Of a DNA stretch of 64,000 bases, positions 53,215 through 63,826 are shown in pieces. The notes under the pieces are model-generated. The model was given only the letters and a program-made list of their open reading frames with translations, was not told where the DNA came from and did no database searches. The translations under genes were made by a program, and so were the position numbers. This stretch comes from Penium margaritaceum (lineage: Eukaryota; Streptophyta; Zygnematophyceae; Desmidiales; Peniaceae): contig SZWC01006680.1 in NCBI GenBank assembly GCA_023375785.1, positions 1 through 64,000 on the forward strand, read 5' to 3'. Numbering within the stretch: position 1 is the stretch's first letter; each line of letters opens with the position of its first letter.

Positions 53215-56200
53215 TTTGTGCAGGAACTTTGTGCATAAACTTGGTACATAAACTTGGTGCATAAACTTTGTGCATAGACTTTGTGCATAAACGTTGTGCA
53301 AAAACTTTGTGCAAAACAATTGTGCATAAACTTTGTGCATAAACGCTGTGCAGAAACTTTGTTCATACACTTTGTGCATAAACTTTGTGCATAAAGTTTG
53401 TGCATAAAATTTGTGCATAAACTCTGTGCAGAACCTTTGTGCATAGACTTTGTGCATAAACTTAATGCATGAACTTTGTGCATAAACGTTGTGCATAGCG
53501 TTTTGTATAAACTTTGTGCAAACACTTTGTGCATAAATTGTTACCATAAACGTTGTGCATAAACTTTGTGCATGAACTTTTTGCATAAACATTGTGCATA
53601 AACTTTGTGCATAAACGTTTTGCATGAAAGTTGTGCATAAAATTTGTGCATAAACGTTGTGCATAACCTTGGTGCATAAACGTTGTGCATAGACTTTGTG
53701 CATAAACTTTGTGCATAAACTTTGTGCAGAAACGTTGTGCAGAAATTTTGTGCATAAAATTTGTGCATAAACTTTGTGCATAAACGTTGTGCATAAACTT
53801 TGTGCATAACCTTTGTGCATAGACTTTGTGCATAAACGTTGTGCATAAACATTTTGCATAAACTTTGTGATTTTTTTTTTTGCATAAACGTCGTGCATAA
53901 ACTTTGTGCATAAACTTTGTGCAGAACTTTTATGCATAAACTTTGTGCATAGACTTTGTGCAGAATTTTTGTGCATACGTTTTGTGCATAAACTTTGTAC
54001 ATAAATGTTGTGCATAACCTTTGTGCATAAACATTGTGCATAAAAATTTTGCATAAACTTTGTGCATCAACTTTGTGCACAAACTTTCTGCGGAAACGTT
54101 GTGCAGAAATGTTGTGCATAAACTTTGTGCATAAACGTTGTGCATAAACGTCGTTCATAAACATTGTACATAAACCTTTTTCAGAAAATTTAAGCATAAG
54201 CTTTGTACATAAACTTTGTGCAAAATTTTGTGCATAACATTTGTGCATAGAATGTGTGCATAAACTTTGTGCATAAACCTTTTGCATAAACGTTGTGCAT
54301 AACCTTTGTCCATTAACTTTGTGCATAAACTTTGTGCATAAACTTTGTGCATAAACGTTGTGCATGGACTTTGTGCATAAACTTAGTGCATGAAATTTGT
54401 GCACAAACGTTGTGCATAAACCTTGTGCATAAACTTTGTGCGTGAAATTTGTGCATAACGTTTGTGCATAAACTTTGTGCATAAACTTTTTGCATAAACG
54501 TTGTGCATAAACTTTGTGCATAAAAATTGTACAGAAACGTTGTACATAATTGTTGTGCCTACAATTTGTGCATAAACTTTGTGCATAAATTTTGTGCATA
54601 AACTTTGTGCAAAAACTTTGTGCATAAACTTTGTGCAGGAACTTTGTGCATAAACTAGGTGCATAAACATTGTGCATAGACTTTGTGCATAAACGTTGTG
54701 CATAAACATTGTGCAAAACCTTTGTGCATAAACTTTGTGCAGACAGTTTGTGCATTAACTTTGTGCATTAACTTTGTGCATGAACTTTGTGCATAAACTT
54801 TGTGCATAAACTTTGTGCATAAACGTTTTGCATAAACTTTGTGGATAAAATTTATGCATAAACTTTGTGCATAAAAGTTGTGCATAAATTTTGTGCATAA
54901 ACGTTGTGCAAAAACTTTGTGCATAAACTTTGTGCATAAACGTTGTGCATAAACTTTGTGCGTAAACTTTGTTCATAAAATTTGTGCATAAACTTTGTGC
55001 ATGAAATTTGTGCATAAACTTTGTGCATAACCTTTGTGCAATAATGTTGTGCATAAACGTTGTGCATAAAATTTGTGCATAAACTTTGTGCAGAAACATT
55101 GTGCATAATTTTTGTGCATAAACGTATTGCATAAACGTTGTGCATACATTTTGTGCACAACCTTTTCCCAGAAACTCTATGCAGGAACTTTGTGCATAAA
55201 GTTGGTGCATAAACATTGTGCATAGACTTTGTGCATAAACGTTGTGCATAAACTTTGTGCATGAACTTTGTGCATAAACTTTGTGCAGAAACCTTGTGCA
55301 TAAACTTTGTGCACAAACTTTGTGCATAATCTTTGTGCATAAACTTTGTCCATAAACTTTGTGGTTAAACTTTGTGCATAAACTTTGTGCATAAACGTTT
55401 TGCATAAACGTTATGCAAAACCTTTGTGCATAAACTTTGGGCATAAACGTTGTGCATAACGTTTGTGCATAAATATTTTGCATACACTTTGTGCATAAAA
55501 TCTGTGCATAAACTTTGTGCATAAACTTTGTGCATAAACTTAGTGCATGAACTTTGTGCATAAACTTTGTGCATGAAATCTGTGCATAACATTTGTGCAT
55601 AAACTTTGTGCAGGAACTTTGTGCATAAACTTGGTGCATAAGCATTGTGCATAGACTTTGTTCGTAAACGTTCTGCATAAACATTGTGCAAAAACTTTAT
55701 GCATAAACGTTGTGCACAAACTTTGTGCATAAACGTTGTGCATAAACGTTGTCCATAAACTTTGTGATTAAACTTTGTGCATAAACTCTGTGCATAAACG
55801 TTTTGCACAAGCGTTGTGCAAAAACTTTGTGCATAAACTTCGTGCATAAACGTTGTGCATAACGTTTGTGCATAAACTCCGTGCATAAACGTTGTGCATA
55901 AACTTTGTGCATAAACTCTGTGCATAAACTTTGTGCATAAACTTTATGCATAAATCTAGTGCATAAACTTTGTGCATGAAATCTGTGCACAAAATTTGTG
56001 CACAAACTTTGTGCAGAAACGTTGTGCATAATTTTTGTGCATAGACTTTGTGCATAAACTTTGTGCATAAACATTGTGAAAAAACTTTGTGCATAAACTT
56101 TGTGCAGAAACATTGTGCATAAAGCTTGTGCATAAGCTTTGTGCATAAACGTTGTGCACAAACTTTGTGCACAAACGTTGTGCATAAACTTTGTGCATAT

Positions 56201-59200
56201 AGTTTGTGCATAAACTTTGTGCATAATCGCTGTGCATAAACTTTGTGCATAAACTTTGTGCATAAACATTGTACATAAACTTTGTGCATAAACGTTGTGC
56301 ATAAACTTTGTGCAGAAACGTTACGCATAAACGCTGTGCATAAACGTTGTGCATAAACTTTGTGCACAAACATCTTGCATAAACTTTGTGCATTAACGTT
56401 TTGCATAAAATTTGTGCATAAACATTTTGCATAAACGTTGTACATAAATTTTGTACTTTAACATTGTGCATAAAATTTGTGCATAAACTTTGTGCATTAA
56501 CTTTGTGCATAACATTTGTGCATAAACTTTGTGCATAAACTTTGTGCATAGACTTTGTGCATAAACTTTATCCATGAAATTTGTGCATTATCGTTGTGCA
56601 TAAACTTTGTGCCCAAACATTATGCATAACATTTTTGCATGAACTTTGTGCATACAATTTGTGCATAATATTTGTGCACACAATTTGTTCATAAACTCTG
56701 TGCATAAACTGTGTGCACAAAAGTTGTGCATAAACTTTGTGCACAAGCTTTGTGCATAAAATGTGTGCATAAACTTTGTGCATTAAGGTTGTGCATAAAC
56801 ATTGTGCATAAACTGTGTGCATAAACGTTGTGCATAAATATTGTGCATAAACGTTGTGCATAATCTTTGTGCAGAACCTTTGTGCTTAAACGTTGTGAAT
56901 GAACTTTGTGCATAAACGTTGTCATAAATTTTCTGCATAAACCATTTTCAGAAACGTTCTGCATAAACCTTGTGCATAAACTTCGTGCATGAACGTTGTG
57001 CATCAACTTTGAGCATAAAATTTGTGCATAACATTTGTGTACAAACGTTGTGCATAAGCTTTGTGCATGAAAGTTGTGCACAAACGTTGTGCATAATCTT
57101 TGTGCATAAACCTTGTGCATAAAGTTTGTGCATAAACTTTGTGCATAAACTTTGTGCATAAACGATGTGAATAAACTTGGTGCATAAACATTGTGCGTCG
57201 ACTTTGTGCATTAACATTGTGCATAAACATTGTGCAAAACCTTTGTGCATAAACTTTGTGCATTAACTTTGTGCATGAACTTTGTGCATAAACTTTGTGC
57301 ATAAACTTTGTGCATAAACTTTGTGCATAAACTTTGTGCATAAACTTTGTGCATTAACTTTGTGCATGAACTTTGTGCATAAACTTTGTGCATAAACTTT
57401 GTGCATAAACTTTGTGCATAAACTTTGTGCATAAACTTTGTGCATAAACCTTGTGCATAAACTTTGTGCATAAACGTTGTGCCTAAACTTTGTGCATAAA
57501 CTTTGTGCAGAAAAGTTGTGCACACGTTTTGTGCCTAAAATTCGTGCATGAACTTTGTGCATAAACTTTGTGCATAAACTTTGTGCAGAAACTTTGTGCA
57601 TAAAATTTGTGCAGGAACTTTGCGCATAGACTTTGTGCATAAACTTTGTGCATAAAAATTGTGCAAAACCTTTGTGCATAAACTTTGTGCATTAACTTTG
57701 TGCAAGAACTTTGTGCATAAACTTTGTGCATAAACTTTGTGCATAAACGTTTTGCATAAACTTTGTGGATAAAATTTGTGCATAGATTTTGCGCATAAAC
57801 GTTGTGCAAAATATTTGTGCATAAACGTTGTGCATAAACGTTGTGCATAAACTTTGTGCGTGAACTTTGTTCATAAACTTTGTCCATAGACTTTGTGCAT
57901 AAACTTTGTGCATGAAATTTGTGCATAAACTTTGTGCATAAACTTTGTGCATAAACGTTGTGCATAAAATTTGTGCATAAACGATGTGCAGAAACGTTGT
58001 GCATGATTGTTGTGCATACAATTTGTGCATAGACGTTGTGCATACATTTCGTGCATAAACTTTGTGCAGAAACTTTGTGCATAAACGTTGTGCAGGAACT
58101 TTGTGCATGAACATTGTGCATAGACTTTGAACATAAACGTTGTGCATAAACAATGTGCAAACCCGTACTGTATAAACGTTGTGCAGAAACTTTGTGCAGA
58201 AACTTTGTGCATGAACATTGTGCATGAACTTTGTGCAGAAACTTTGTGCATAACGTTTGTGCATAAACTTTGTGCATAACCTTTGTGCATAAACTTTGTG
58301 CATAAACTTTGTCCATAACTTTTGTGATTAAACTTTGTGCGTAAATGTTGTGCATAAACGTTGTGCATAACTTTTGTGCATAAACTCTGTGCATACACTT
58401 TGTGCATAAACTTTGTGCATAGACTTTGTGCATAAACTCTGTGTATAAAATTTGTGCATAAACTTTGTACACAAACGTTGTGCATAAACTTTGTGCATGA
58501 ACGTTGTGCATAAACTTTGTCCATAAACTCTGTGCACAAATTTTGTGCAGAAACGTTGTACATTATTTTTGTGCATACAAGTTGTGCATAAACGTTGTGC
58601 ATACACATTGTGCAGAAACTTTGTGCATTATCTTTGTGCAGAAACTTTGTGCATAAACTTGGTGCATAAGTATTGTGCATAGACTTTGTTCATAAAAGTT
58701 GTGCATAAACATTGTGCAAAAAATTTGTGCATAAACGTTGTGCATAAACGTTGTGGAGAAACTTTGTTTATAAACTTTGTGCATAGACTTTGTGAATAAA
58801 TGCTTTGCATAAATTCTGTGCATAAACGGTCTTCATAACCTTTGTGCAGAAACTTTGTGCATAAACGTTTTGCATAAACGTTCTGCATAAACGTTGTGCA
58901 AAAACTTCGTGCATAAACTTTGTGCATACACTTTGTGCATTAACTTTGTGCATACACTTTGTGCATAAATTTTGTGCATAAAATTTGTGCATTAACTTTG
59001 TGCATAGGATTTATGCATAAACGTTTTGCATAAACTTTGTGCACAAACGTTGTGCATAAACTTTGTGCATAAAATTTGTGCATAAACTTTGTGCATAAAC
59101 GTTGTGCATAAACTTTGTGCATAAACTTTGTGCATAAACGTTGTGCATCAACTTTGTGCAAAAACTTTGTGCATAAATGTTGTACATAAACTTTGTGCAT

Positions 59201-60120
59201 AAACTTTGTGCATAAACTTTGTGCAGAAACGTTATGCATAAACGTTGTGCGTAAACGTTGTGCATAAACGTTGTGCATAAATGTTTTGCATAAACTTTGT
59301 GCATAAACTTTGTGCATAAACTTTGTGCATAAACTTTGTGCATAAAAAATGTGCATAAACTTTGTGCATAAACCTTGTGCATAAACTTTGTGCATTAACT
59401 TTGTGCATAATCTTTGTGCATAAACTTTGTGCATAGACTTGTTGCTGAAATTTTGTCCATGAAATTTGTGCATTAACTTTGTGCATAAACTTTGTGCACA
59501 AACGTTGTGCATACAATTTTGCGCATTAACTTTGTGCATACAATTTGTGCATAATATTTGTGCACAAACTTTGGTCGTAAACGTTTTGCATAACCTTTGT
59601 ACACAAACGTTGTGCATAAATGTTGTGCACAAACTTTGTGCATAAACGTTCTGCATACATTTTGTGCACAAACTTTGTGCATAAACTTTGTGCATGAACT
59701 TTGTGCATAAACTTTGTGCATCAACGTTGTGCATAAACTTTGTGCATAAACTTTGTGCATAAACGTTTTGCATAAACTTTGTGCATAAATTTTGTGCATA
59801 AACTTTGTGCAGAAACTTTGTGCATAAACTTTGTGCAGGAACTTTGCGCATAGACTTTGTGCATAAACGTTGTGCATAAACATTGTGCAAAACCTTTGTG
59901 CATAAACTTTGTGCAGAAACTTTGTGCATAAACTGTGTGCATTAACTTTGTGCAAGAACTTTGTGCATAAACTTTGTGCATAAACTTTGTGCATAAACGT
60001 TTTGCATAAACTTTGTGGATAAACTTTTTGCATAAACTTTGTGCATAGATTTTGTGCATAAACCTTGTGCAAAACCTTTGTGCATAAACGTTGTGCAGGA
60101 ACTTTGTGCATAAGCATTGT
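53215..60120 (-). repeat. Recurring module with GCAGGAACTTTG and ACTTGGTGC
   Basis: A marker module recurs: GTGCAGGAACTTTG(T/C)GC, usually followed by ACTTGGTGCATAA(A/G)CATTG, ATAGACTTTG and, in several copies, GTGCAAAACCTTTGTGC. Copies lie near 53220, 54635, 55185, 55610, 57610, 58095, 59835 and 60095. Some are shortened. It defines a higher-order family confined to the right end of the reverse arm, next to the insertion. Confidence 0.75.
58084..58418 (-). repeat. Paralogous empty target site of the 3.57-kb insertion
   Basis: This stretch of 13-bp array is uninterrupted and aligns, without any gap by my reading, to both flanks of the insertion. Positions 58084-58244 match 60087-60247 at a constant offset of 2,003 bp, with about 7 differences. 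Positions 58245-58418 match 63827-64000 at a constant offset of 5,582 bp, with about 11 differences. Shared rare strings include AAACCCGT(A/T)CTGTATAAA on the left and TTTGTGATTAAACTTTGTGC plus ACTCTGTGCATACAC on the right. AGAAACTT is present once here (58237-58244), whereas it flanks the insertion twice. Confidence 0.9.
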
Positions 60121-60239
60121 GCATAGACTTTGAACATAAACGTTGTGCATAAACAATGTGCAAACCCGTTCTGTATAAATGTTGTGCATAAACTTTGTGC
60201 AGAAACTTTGTGCATGAACTTAGTGCATGAACTTTGTGC

Positions 60240-60247
60240 AGAAACTT
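60240..60247. repeat. Left target-site duplication (AGAAACTT)
   Basis: AGAAACTT lies directly before the insertion. The same bases recur at 63819-63826 and occur once in the empty paralogue at 58237-58244. The C before it (60239) also matches the base before the right copy (63818), so the duplication could be 9 bp. The 8-bp reading makes the two terminal repeats equal in length. Confidence 0.75.
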
Positions 60248-60277
60248 CATTTAGTCCCAATCACCCCAAATTCATGC
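60248..60277 (+). repeat. Left imperfect terminal inverted repeat
   Basis: These 30 bases, beginning CATTTAGTCCC, pair with the complement of 63789-63818 at 19 of 30 positions in ungapped register. Conserved islands are TTAG, AATCA, CCA and TTCAT. Similarity is modest, as in an old element or one with weakly conserved ends. Confidence 0.5.
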
Positions 60278-60473
60278 ACTAGTATATCTGTGTATACCAT
60301 ACATTTTTCTGTACACGTAGATTCCAAGTACCTTTCTTGTACTCACCCATACATTATGGCAACTTTCATAGAATGTTCCTAGCCGGACTGGAGGACAAAG
60401 TCACATAGTGAAGAATCTTCCGTGTAACTTCTACATGAACTTACACATTAAGAGCTTTTCAGAGAATCCTGGT
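60278..60473. other. Unique left interior of the insertion
   Basis: About 200 bp that belong to neither the satellite nor the internal 245-bp array. I see no open frame of note, no RNA gene and no promoter I can support. It could contain subterminal transposase-binding sequence, but nothing in it shows this directly. Confidence 0.5.
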
Positions 60474-61076
60474 TGTGTACATGATGTCCTGTTACTTCTA
60501 TGAAGTTTCTCCTCCTTGTACACAAGTGTAATTTTGTATTCCATTGTCATGTTATCTTCTATGCACTCCCTTATACACTCCCCTCATTACTTTCCACTGG
60601 CCTAGGAGGGAGGAGACGATGGAGGGGGGGGTCCAAAGGACAAAAGCGTATGAGACAAGTGTGTGAAGGATTGTATCACTAAAAAAGTGATATTACATTT
60701 AAATAGTACATTTTTGTACATGATACCCCATCAATTCCATGAATTTTCTCCTCCTTGTATACAAGTCCACATTTTGTACATCACTGTCATACCAGATTCT
60801 GTTAACTCCCCCATATACTCCCCTCATACACTTTCTACTTGACGTGGGAGGGGGGGGTGGAGGGGGGGTCCAAAGGGCAAAAGTGTACGAGGCAAGGCTA
60901 TGAAGGAGTGTACAACTGAACAAGTAACGATATGTTGGAATCATACACTTGTGCACATGATCTCATATAGCTTGTATGATGTTTCTCCTCCTTGTACACA
61001 AGTGTACTTTTGTATGGCGCCATCATACAAAATTCTGTTCACTCCCTCATACAATCCCCTCATACACTTTCCACTT

Positions 61077-61100
61077 GGGAGGGAGGGGAGGGGGAGAGGG
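61077..61100 (+). other. G-quadruplex-capable G-tract
   Basis: Four or more runs of at least three G separated by single A bases occur here (GGGAGGGAGGGGAGGGGG within 61077-61095), which satisfies the usual G4 sequence rule. Similar tracts lie in the other units, for example 60846-60868, 61328-61345, 61832-61850, 62088-62115 and 63048-63068. The G-rich strand is always the plus strand. Confidence 0.75.
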
Positions 61101-61541
61101 TGGAGTCGGAGGAGGGGGGTCCAAATGACATAAGTGTATGAGACAAGTGTATGAAGGAGTGTATCACTTAACAAGTGTCGTTACGCTGTAATAATACATT
61201 TGTGTATACGATAATCGATCACTTCTATGAAGTTTCTCCTCCTTGTTCACAAGTGTACTTTTTTATGGCGCCATCATACAAAATTCTGTTCACTCCCTCA
61301 TACAATCCCCTCATACAATTTCCACTTGGGAGGGGGGGGAGGGGGAGAGGGTGGAGTCGGAGGAGGGGGGTCCAAATGACAGAAGTGTATGAGACAAGTG
61401 TATGAAGGAGTGTATCACTTAACAAGTGTCATTACGCTGTAATAATACATTTGTGTACACAATAATCGATCAATTCTATGAAGTTTCTCCTCCTTGTACA
61501 CAAGTGTACTTTTGTATGACGCCATCATACAAAATTCTGTT

Positions 61542-61664
61542 CACTCCCTCATACAATCCCCTCATACACTTGCCACTTGGCAGGGGAGAGGAGGGGGAGA
61601 GGGTGGAGTCAGAGGAGGGGGGTCCAAATGACAGAAGTGTATGAGACAAGTGTATGAAGGAGTG
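61542..61664 (+). repeat. Representative hairpin-forming inverted repeat of the 245-bp unit
   Basis: The 30 bases at 61542-61571 (starting CACTCCCTCATAC) are complementary to 61635-61664 (starting AAGTGTATGAG) at 25 of 30 positions. The 63-nt loop between them is G-rich. The equivalent arms exist in essentially every unit, so the array is a series of about 13 potential long hairpins, each with a G-tract in the loop. Two small inverted repeats, GTACACAAGTGTAC and CACTTAACAAGTG, accompany each one. Confidence 0.8.
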
Positions 61665-63068
61665 TATCACTTAACAAGTGTCGTTACGCTGTAATGATGC
61701 ATTTTTGTACACGATAATCTATCACTTCTATGAAGTTTCTCCTCCTTGTTCACAAGTGTACTTTTGTATGGCGCCATCATACAAAATTCTGTTCACTCCC
61801 TCATACAATCCCTTCATACACTTTCCACTTGGGAGGGGGGGGAGGGGGAGAGGGTGGAGTCAGAGGAGGGGGATCCAAATGACAGAAGCGTATGAGACAA
61901 GTGTATGAAGGACTGTATCACTTAACAAGTGTCGTTACGCTGTAATAATGAATTTGTGTAGACGATAATCTATCACTTCTATGAAGTTTCTCCTCCTTAT
62001 ACACAAGTGTATTTTTGTATGTCACTGTCATACCAAATTTTGTTTACTCTCTCATACAATCCCCTCATAAACTTTCCACTTGATGGAGGGGGGGGGGGGG
62101 GTTGGGGGGGGGTCCAAATGGTAAAAGTGTATGATGCAAGTGTAAGAAGGAGTGTATCACTGAACAAGTGACGTTACGTTGACATAAAACATTTGTGTAC
62201 ATGATCTTATATGACCTTTATGATGTTTCTCCTCCTTGTACATAAGTGTACTTTTGTGTGTTACTATCATACAAAGATCTGTTCACTCCCTCATACACTC
62301 CCCTCATACACTTTCCACTTGATGGGGGAGGAAGGCGGGGAGAGATCCAAAAGACAATAGTGTATGAGGTTAGTTTATGAAGGAGTGTATCACCAAACGA
62401 GTGACGTTACATTGAATTAATACATTTATGTACATGATTACCTACCGCTTCTGTGAAGCTTCTCCTCCTTGTACACAAGTATGGTTTTGTATGTCGCCGT
62501 CATGTAAACTTTTGATCACCCCATCATACACTCCCCTCATACACTTTCCACTTGATCGGGGGGAGGAGGGGCGAGGGGAGTCGGAGGAGGGTGGTCCAAA
62601 CACCAACAGTGTGTGAGACAAGTGTATGACAGAGTGTTTCACTTAACAAGTGACATTAAGTTAGATTGATACATTTGTGTACATGATAACCTATCACTTG
62701 AAGTTTCTAGTACTTACACACAAATGTACTTTTGTACGTCACTGTCATACCAAATTGAGTTCACCCCCTTCAACAATCCCCTCATACACTTTGCACTTGA
62801 CAGAGGGGGGGGGTCGGGGGGGTCCAAAGGGTAAAAGTATATGATCGAAGTGTATGATAGAAGTGTATGAAGGAGTGTATCACTTAATCAGTGACGTTAC
62901 GTTGAAATAATCCATTTGTGTACGTAGTCTCATTTAACTTCTATGAAGTTTCTCCTCCTTGTACACGTGTGTACTATTGTTTATTGCTATCATACAAAAT
63001 TCCATTCACTCCTTCATACAATTCCCTCATACACTTTCCACTTGATAGGGGGGGGGGGGGGGGGGGGG

Positions 63069-63069
63069 N
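63069..63069. other. Single-N assembly join after a 21-G run
   Basis: One undetermined base follows an uninterrupted run of 21 G (63048-63068). After it, CATACACTTCCCTCATACAC repeats, with two differences, the sequence from 63015. The local unit is 284 bp instead of about 245. Either a partial unit was duplicated, or the assembly joined two different units across a homopolymer and lost what lay between. Confidence 0.85.
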
Positions 63070-63672
63070 CATACACTTCCCTCATACACTTTCCACTTGA
63101 TAAGGGGGGGAGTGGGGGGTCCAAAAGATAAAAGTGTACGAGGTAAGTGTATGAAGGAGTACATCACTAAACAAGTGACGTTACAATGAAACAATATGTT
63201 TGTGTACATCATTTCATACAATTTCTATGATGTTTCTCCTCCTTGCACACAAGTGTACTTTTGTATGTAGCTATCATACAAAAATCGGTTCACTCCCTCA
63301 TACACTCCTCTCATACACTTCCTCTTGACGGGGGAGGAGGGAGGTGGAGGGGGGCTCAAAAGACAAAAGTGTATCAAGTAAGTATAAGAAGGAGTGTATC
63401 ACTAAACAAGTGACGTTAGACTGAAACAATAAATTTGTGTACATGATCACCTTCTACTTCTGTGACGTTTCTCCTCGTTGTACACACGTGTACTTCTGTA
63501 TGTCGCTATCATACAATATTCTGTTCACTCCCTCATACACTCCCCTCATACACTTTCCACTTGACAGGGGGGGGGGGGTGTGGGGGGTTCAAAAGACATA
63601 AGTGTTTGAGGTGATTGTATAAAGGATTGTATCACTAAACAAGTGATGTTACAATGAAACAATACATTTGTT

Positions 63673-63788
63673 TTTCACTGAGGAAATTAAGCAAAACATG
63701 TATAGACAGTGCCACCACTACGTGCCTCCCACACATCCTAGAAACTTCTAAACACATAATCACATCTATTGTACACAGGTCCTCTAGT
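63673..63788. other. Unique right interior of the insertion
   Basis: About 116 bp, beginning after the last CATTTGTTTTTCACTG, that match neither the 245-bp unit nor the satellite. No open frame or RNA gene is visible. It parallels the unique left interior. Confidence 0.5.
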
Positions 63789-63818
63789 GTATGAAAGTGG
63801 TCTGATTAACTCTAACTC
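63789..63818 (-). repeat. Right imperfect terminal inverted repeat
   Basis: The complement of these 30 bases begins GAGTTAGAG and matches 60248-60277 at 19 of 30 positions without gaps. The islands TTAG, AATCA, CCA and TTCAT are in the same places. The last base, C63818, also matches the base before the left direct repeat, which leaves the end uncertain by one base. Confidence 0.5.
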
Positions 63819-63826
63819 AGAAACTT
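63819..63826. repeat. Right target-site duplication (AGAAACTT)
   Basis: This is the second copy of the 8-bp direct repeat that bounds the insertion. The 13-bp satellite continues in register directly after it, as in the empty paralogue at 58245. Confidence 0.75.

Larger units (their letters stand above)
28549..60247 (-). repeat. 13-bp satellite array, reverse orientation (ACTTTGTGCATAA)
   Basis: About 2,400 head-to-tail copies of the reverse complement of the 13-bp monomer. Variants mirror those of the left arm (AACGTTGTGC, AAATTTGTGC, GTGCACAAAC, GTGCAGAAAC). Open frames now lie on the minus strand, the longest at 48770-50665, again because that strand lacks stop codons. The interval 28600-38000 is strongly diverged; 38600-39900 and 57250-57480 are more uniform. 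Several monomers carry unusual insertions, such as runs of seven or eight T near 40047, 40373 and 43357, an eleven-T run at 53871-53881, and GTTTTTTGCTGG at 41493 and 44463. The array is cut at 60247 by a 3.57-kb insertion and resumes at 63819. No gene is visible. Confidence 0.96.
60474..63672 (+). repeat. Internal ~245-bp tandem repeat array, about 13 units
   Basis: Using the conserved TGAAGTTTCTCCTCC as anchor, units lie at 60505, 60744, 60981, 61232, 61483, 61735, 61986, 62225, 62458, 62703, 62948, 63232 and 63477. Periods are 233-252 bp, apart from 284 bp across the single N. Each unit has TTGTGTACATGAT or a variant, the anchor, the inverted GTACACAAGTGTAC, two CTCATACA repeats, a G-rich tract, GGTCCAAA, then AAGTGTATGAG and CACTTAACAAGTG. 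Units from 61232 to 61986 are 251-252 bp and very alike (all with GGCGCCATCATAC or close). The rest are more diverged. Short open frames across the units (for example 61175-61405) recur only because the repeat recurs and are not supported as genes. Confidence 0.92.
60248..63818. mobile_element. Putative non-autonomous DNA transposon, 3,571 bp, carrying an internal ~245-bp tandem array
   Basis: The segment interrupts the 13-bp satellite and shares no monomers with it. Its edges are fixed by an 8-bp direct repeat AGAAACTT (9 bp if the preceding C is counted) and by an uninterrupted paralogue at 58084-58418, where the two flanks are continuous. The first and last 30 bp form imperfect inverted repeats (19 of 30 pairs). 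No transposase frame or domain is visible, so if it moved it was by a helper in trans. Inside are a unique left part (60248-60473), about 13 units of a 233-252-bp repeat (60474-63672) and a unique right part (63673-63818). An 8-9-bp duplication is known for hAT, P, Merlin and Mutator-type elements. The ends do not let me choose, and family assignment is inference. Orientation is unknown. Confidence 0.7.

Noticed and set aside
8718-60247. Bacterial replication origin, because of TTATGCACA and occasional TTATCCACA nonamers
   Set aside because: Bacterial origins hold a handful of boxes next to genes and an AT-rich unwinding region. Here there are thousands in a pure tandem array without any gene.
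60500-63221. Short open frames on both strands of the 3.57-kb insertion as remnants of a transposase
   Set aside because: Each is 60-85 codons, lies within the 245-bp units and repeats with them on both strands. None shows a recognisable domain.
60248-63818. LTR retrotransposon or LINE insertion
   Set aside because: There are no direct terminal repeats beyond 8-9 bp, no poly-A end, no reverse transcriptase or gag-like frame, and the ends are inverted rather than direct.
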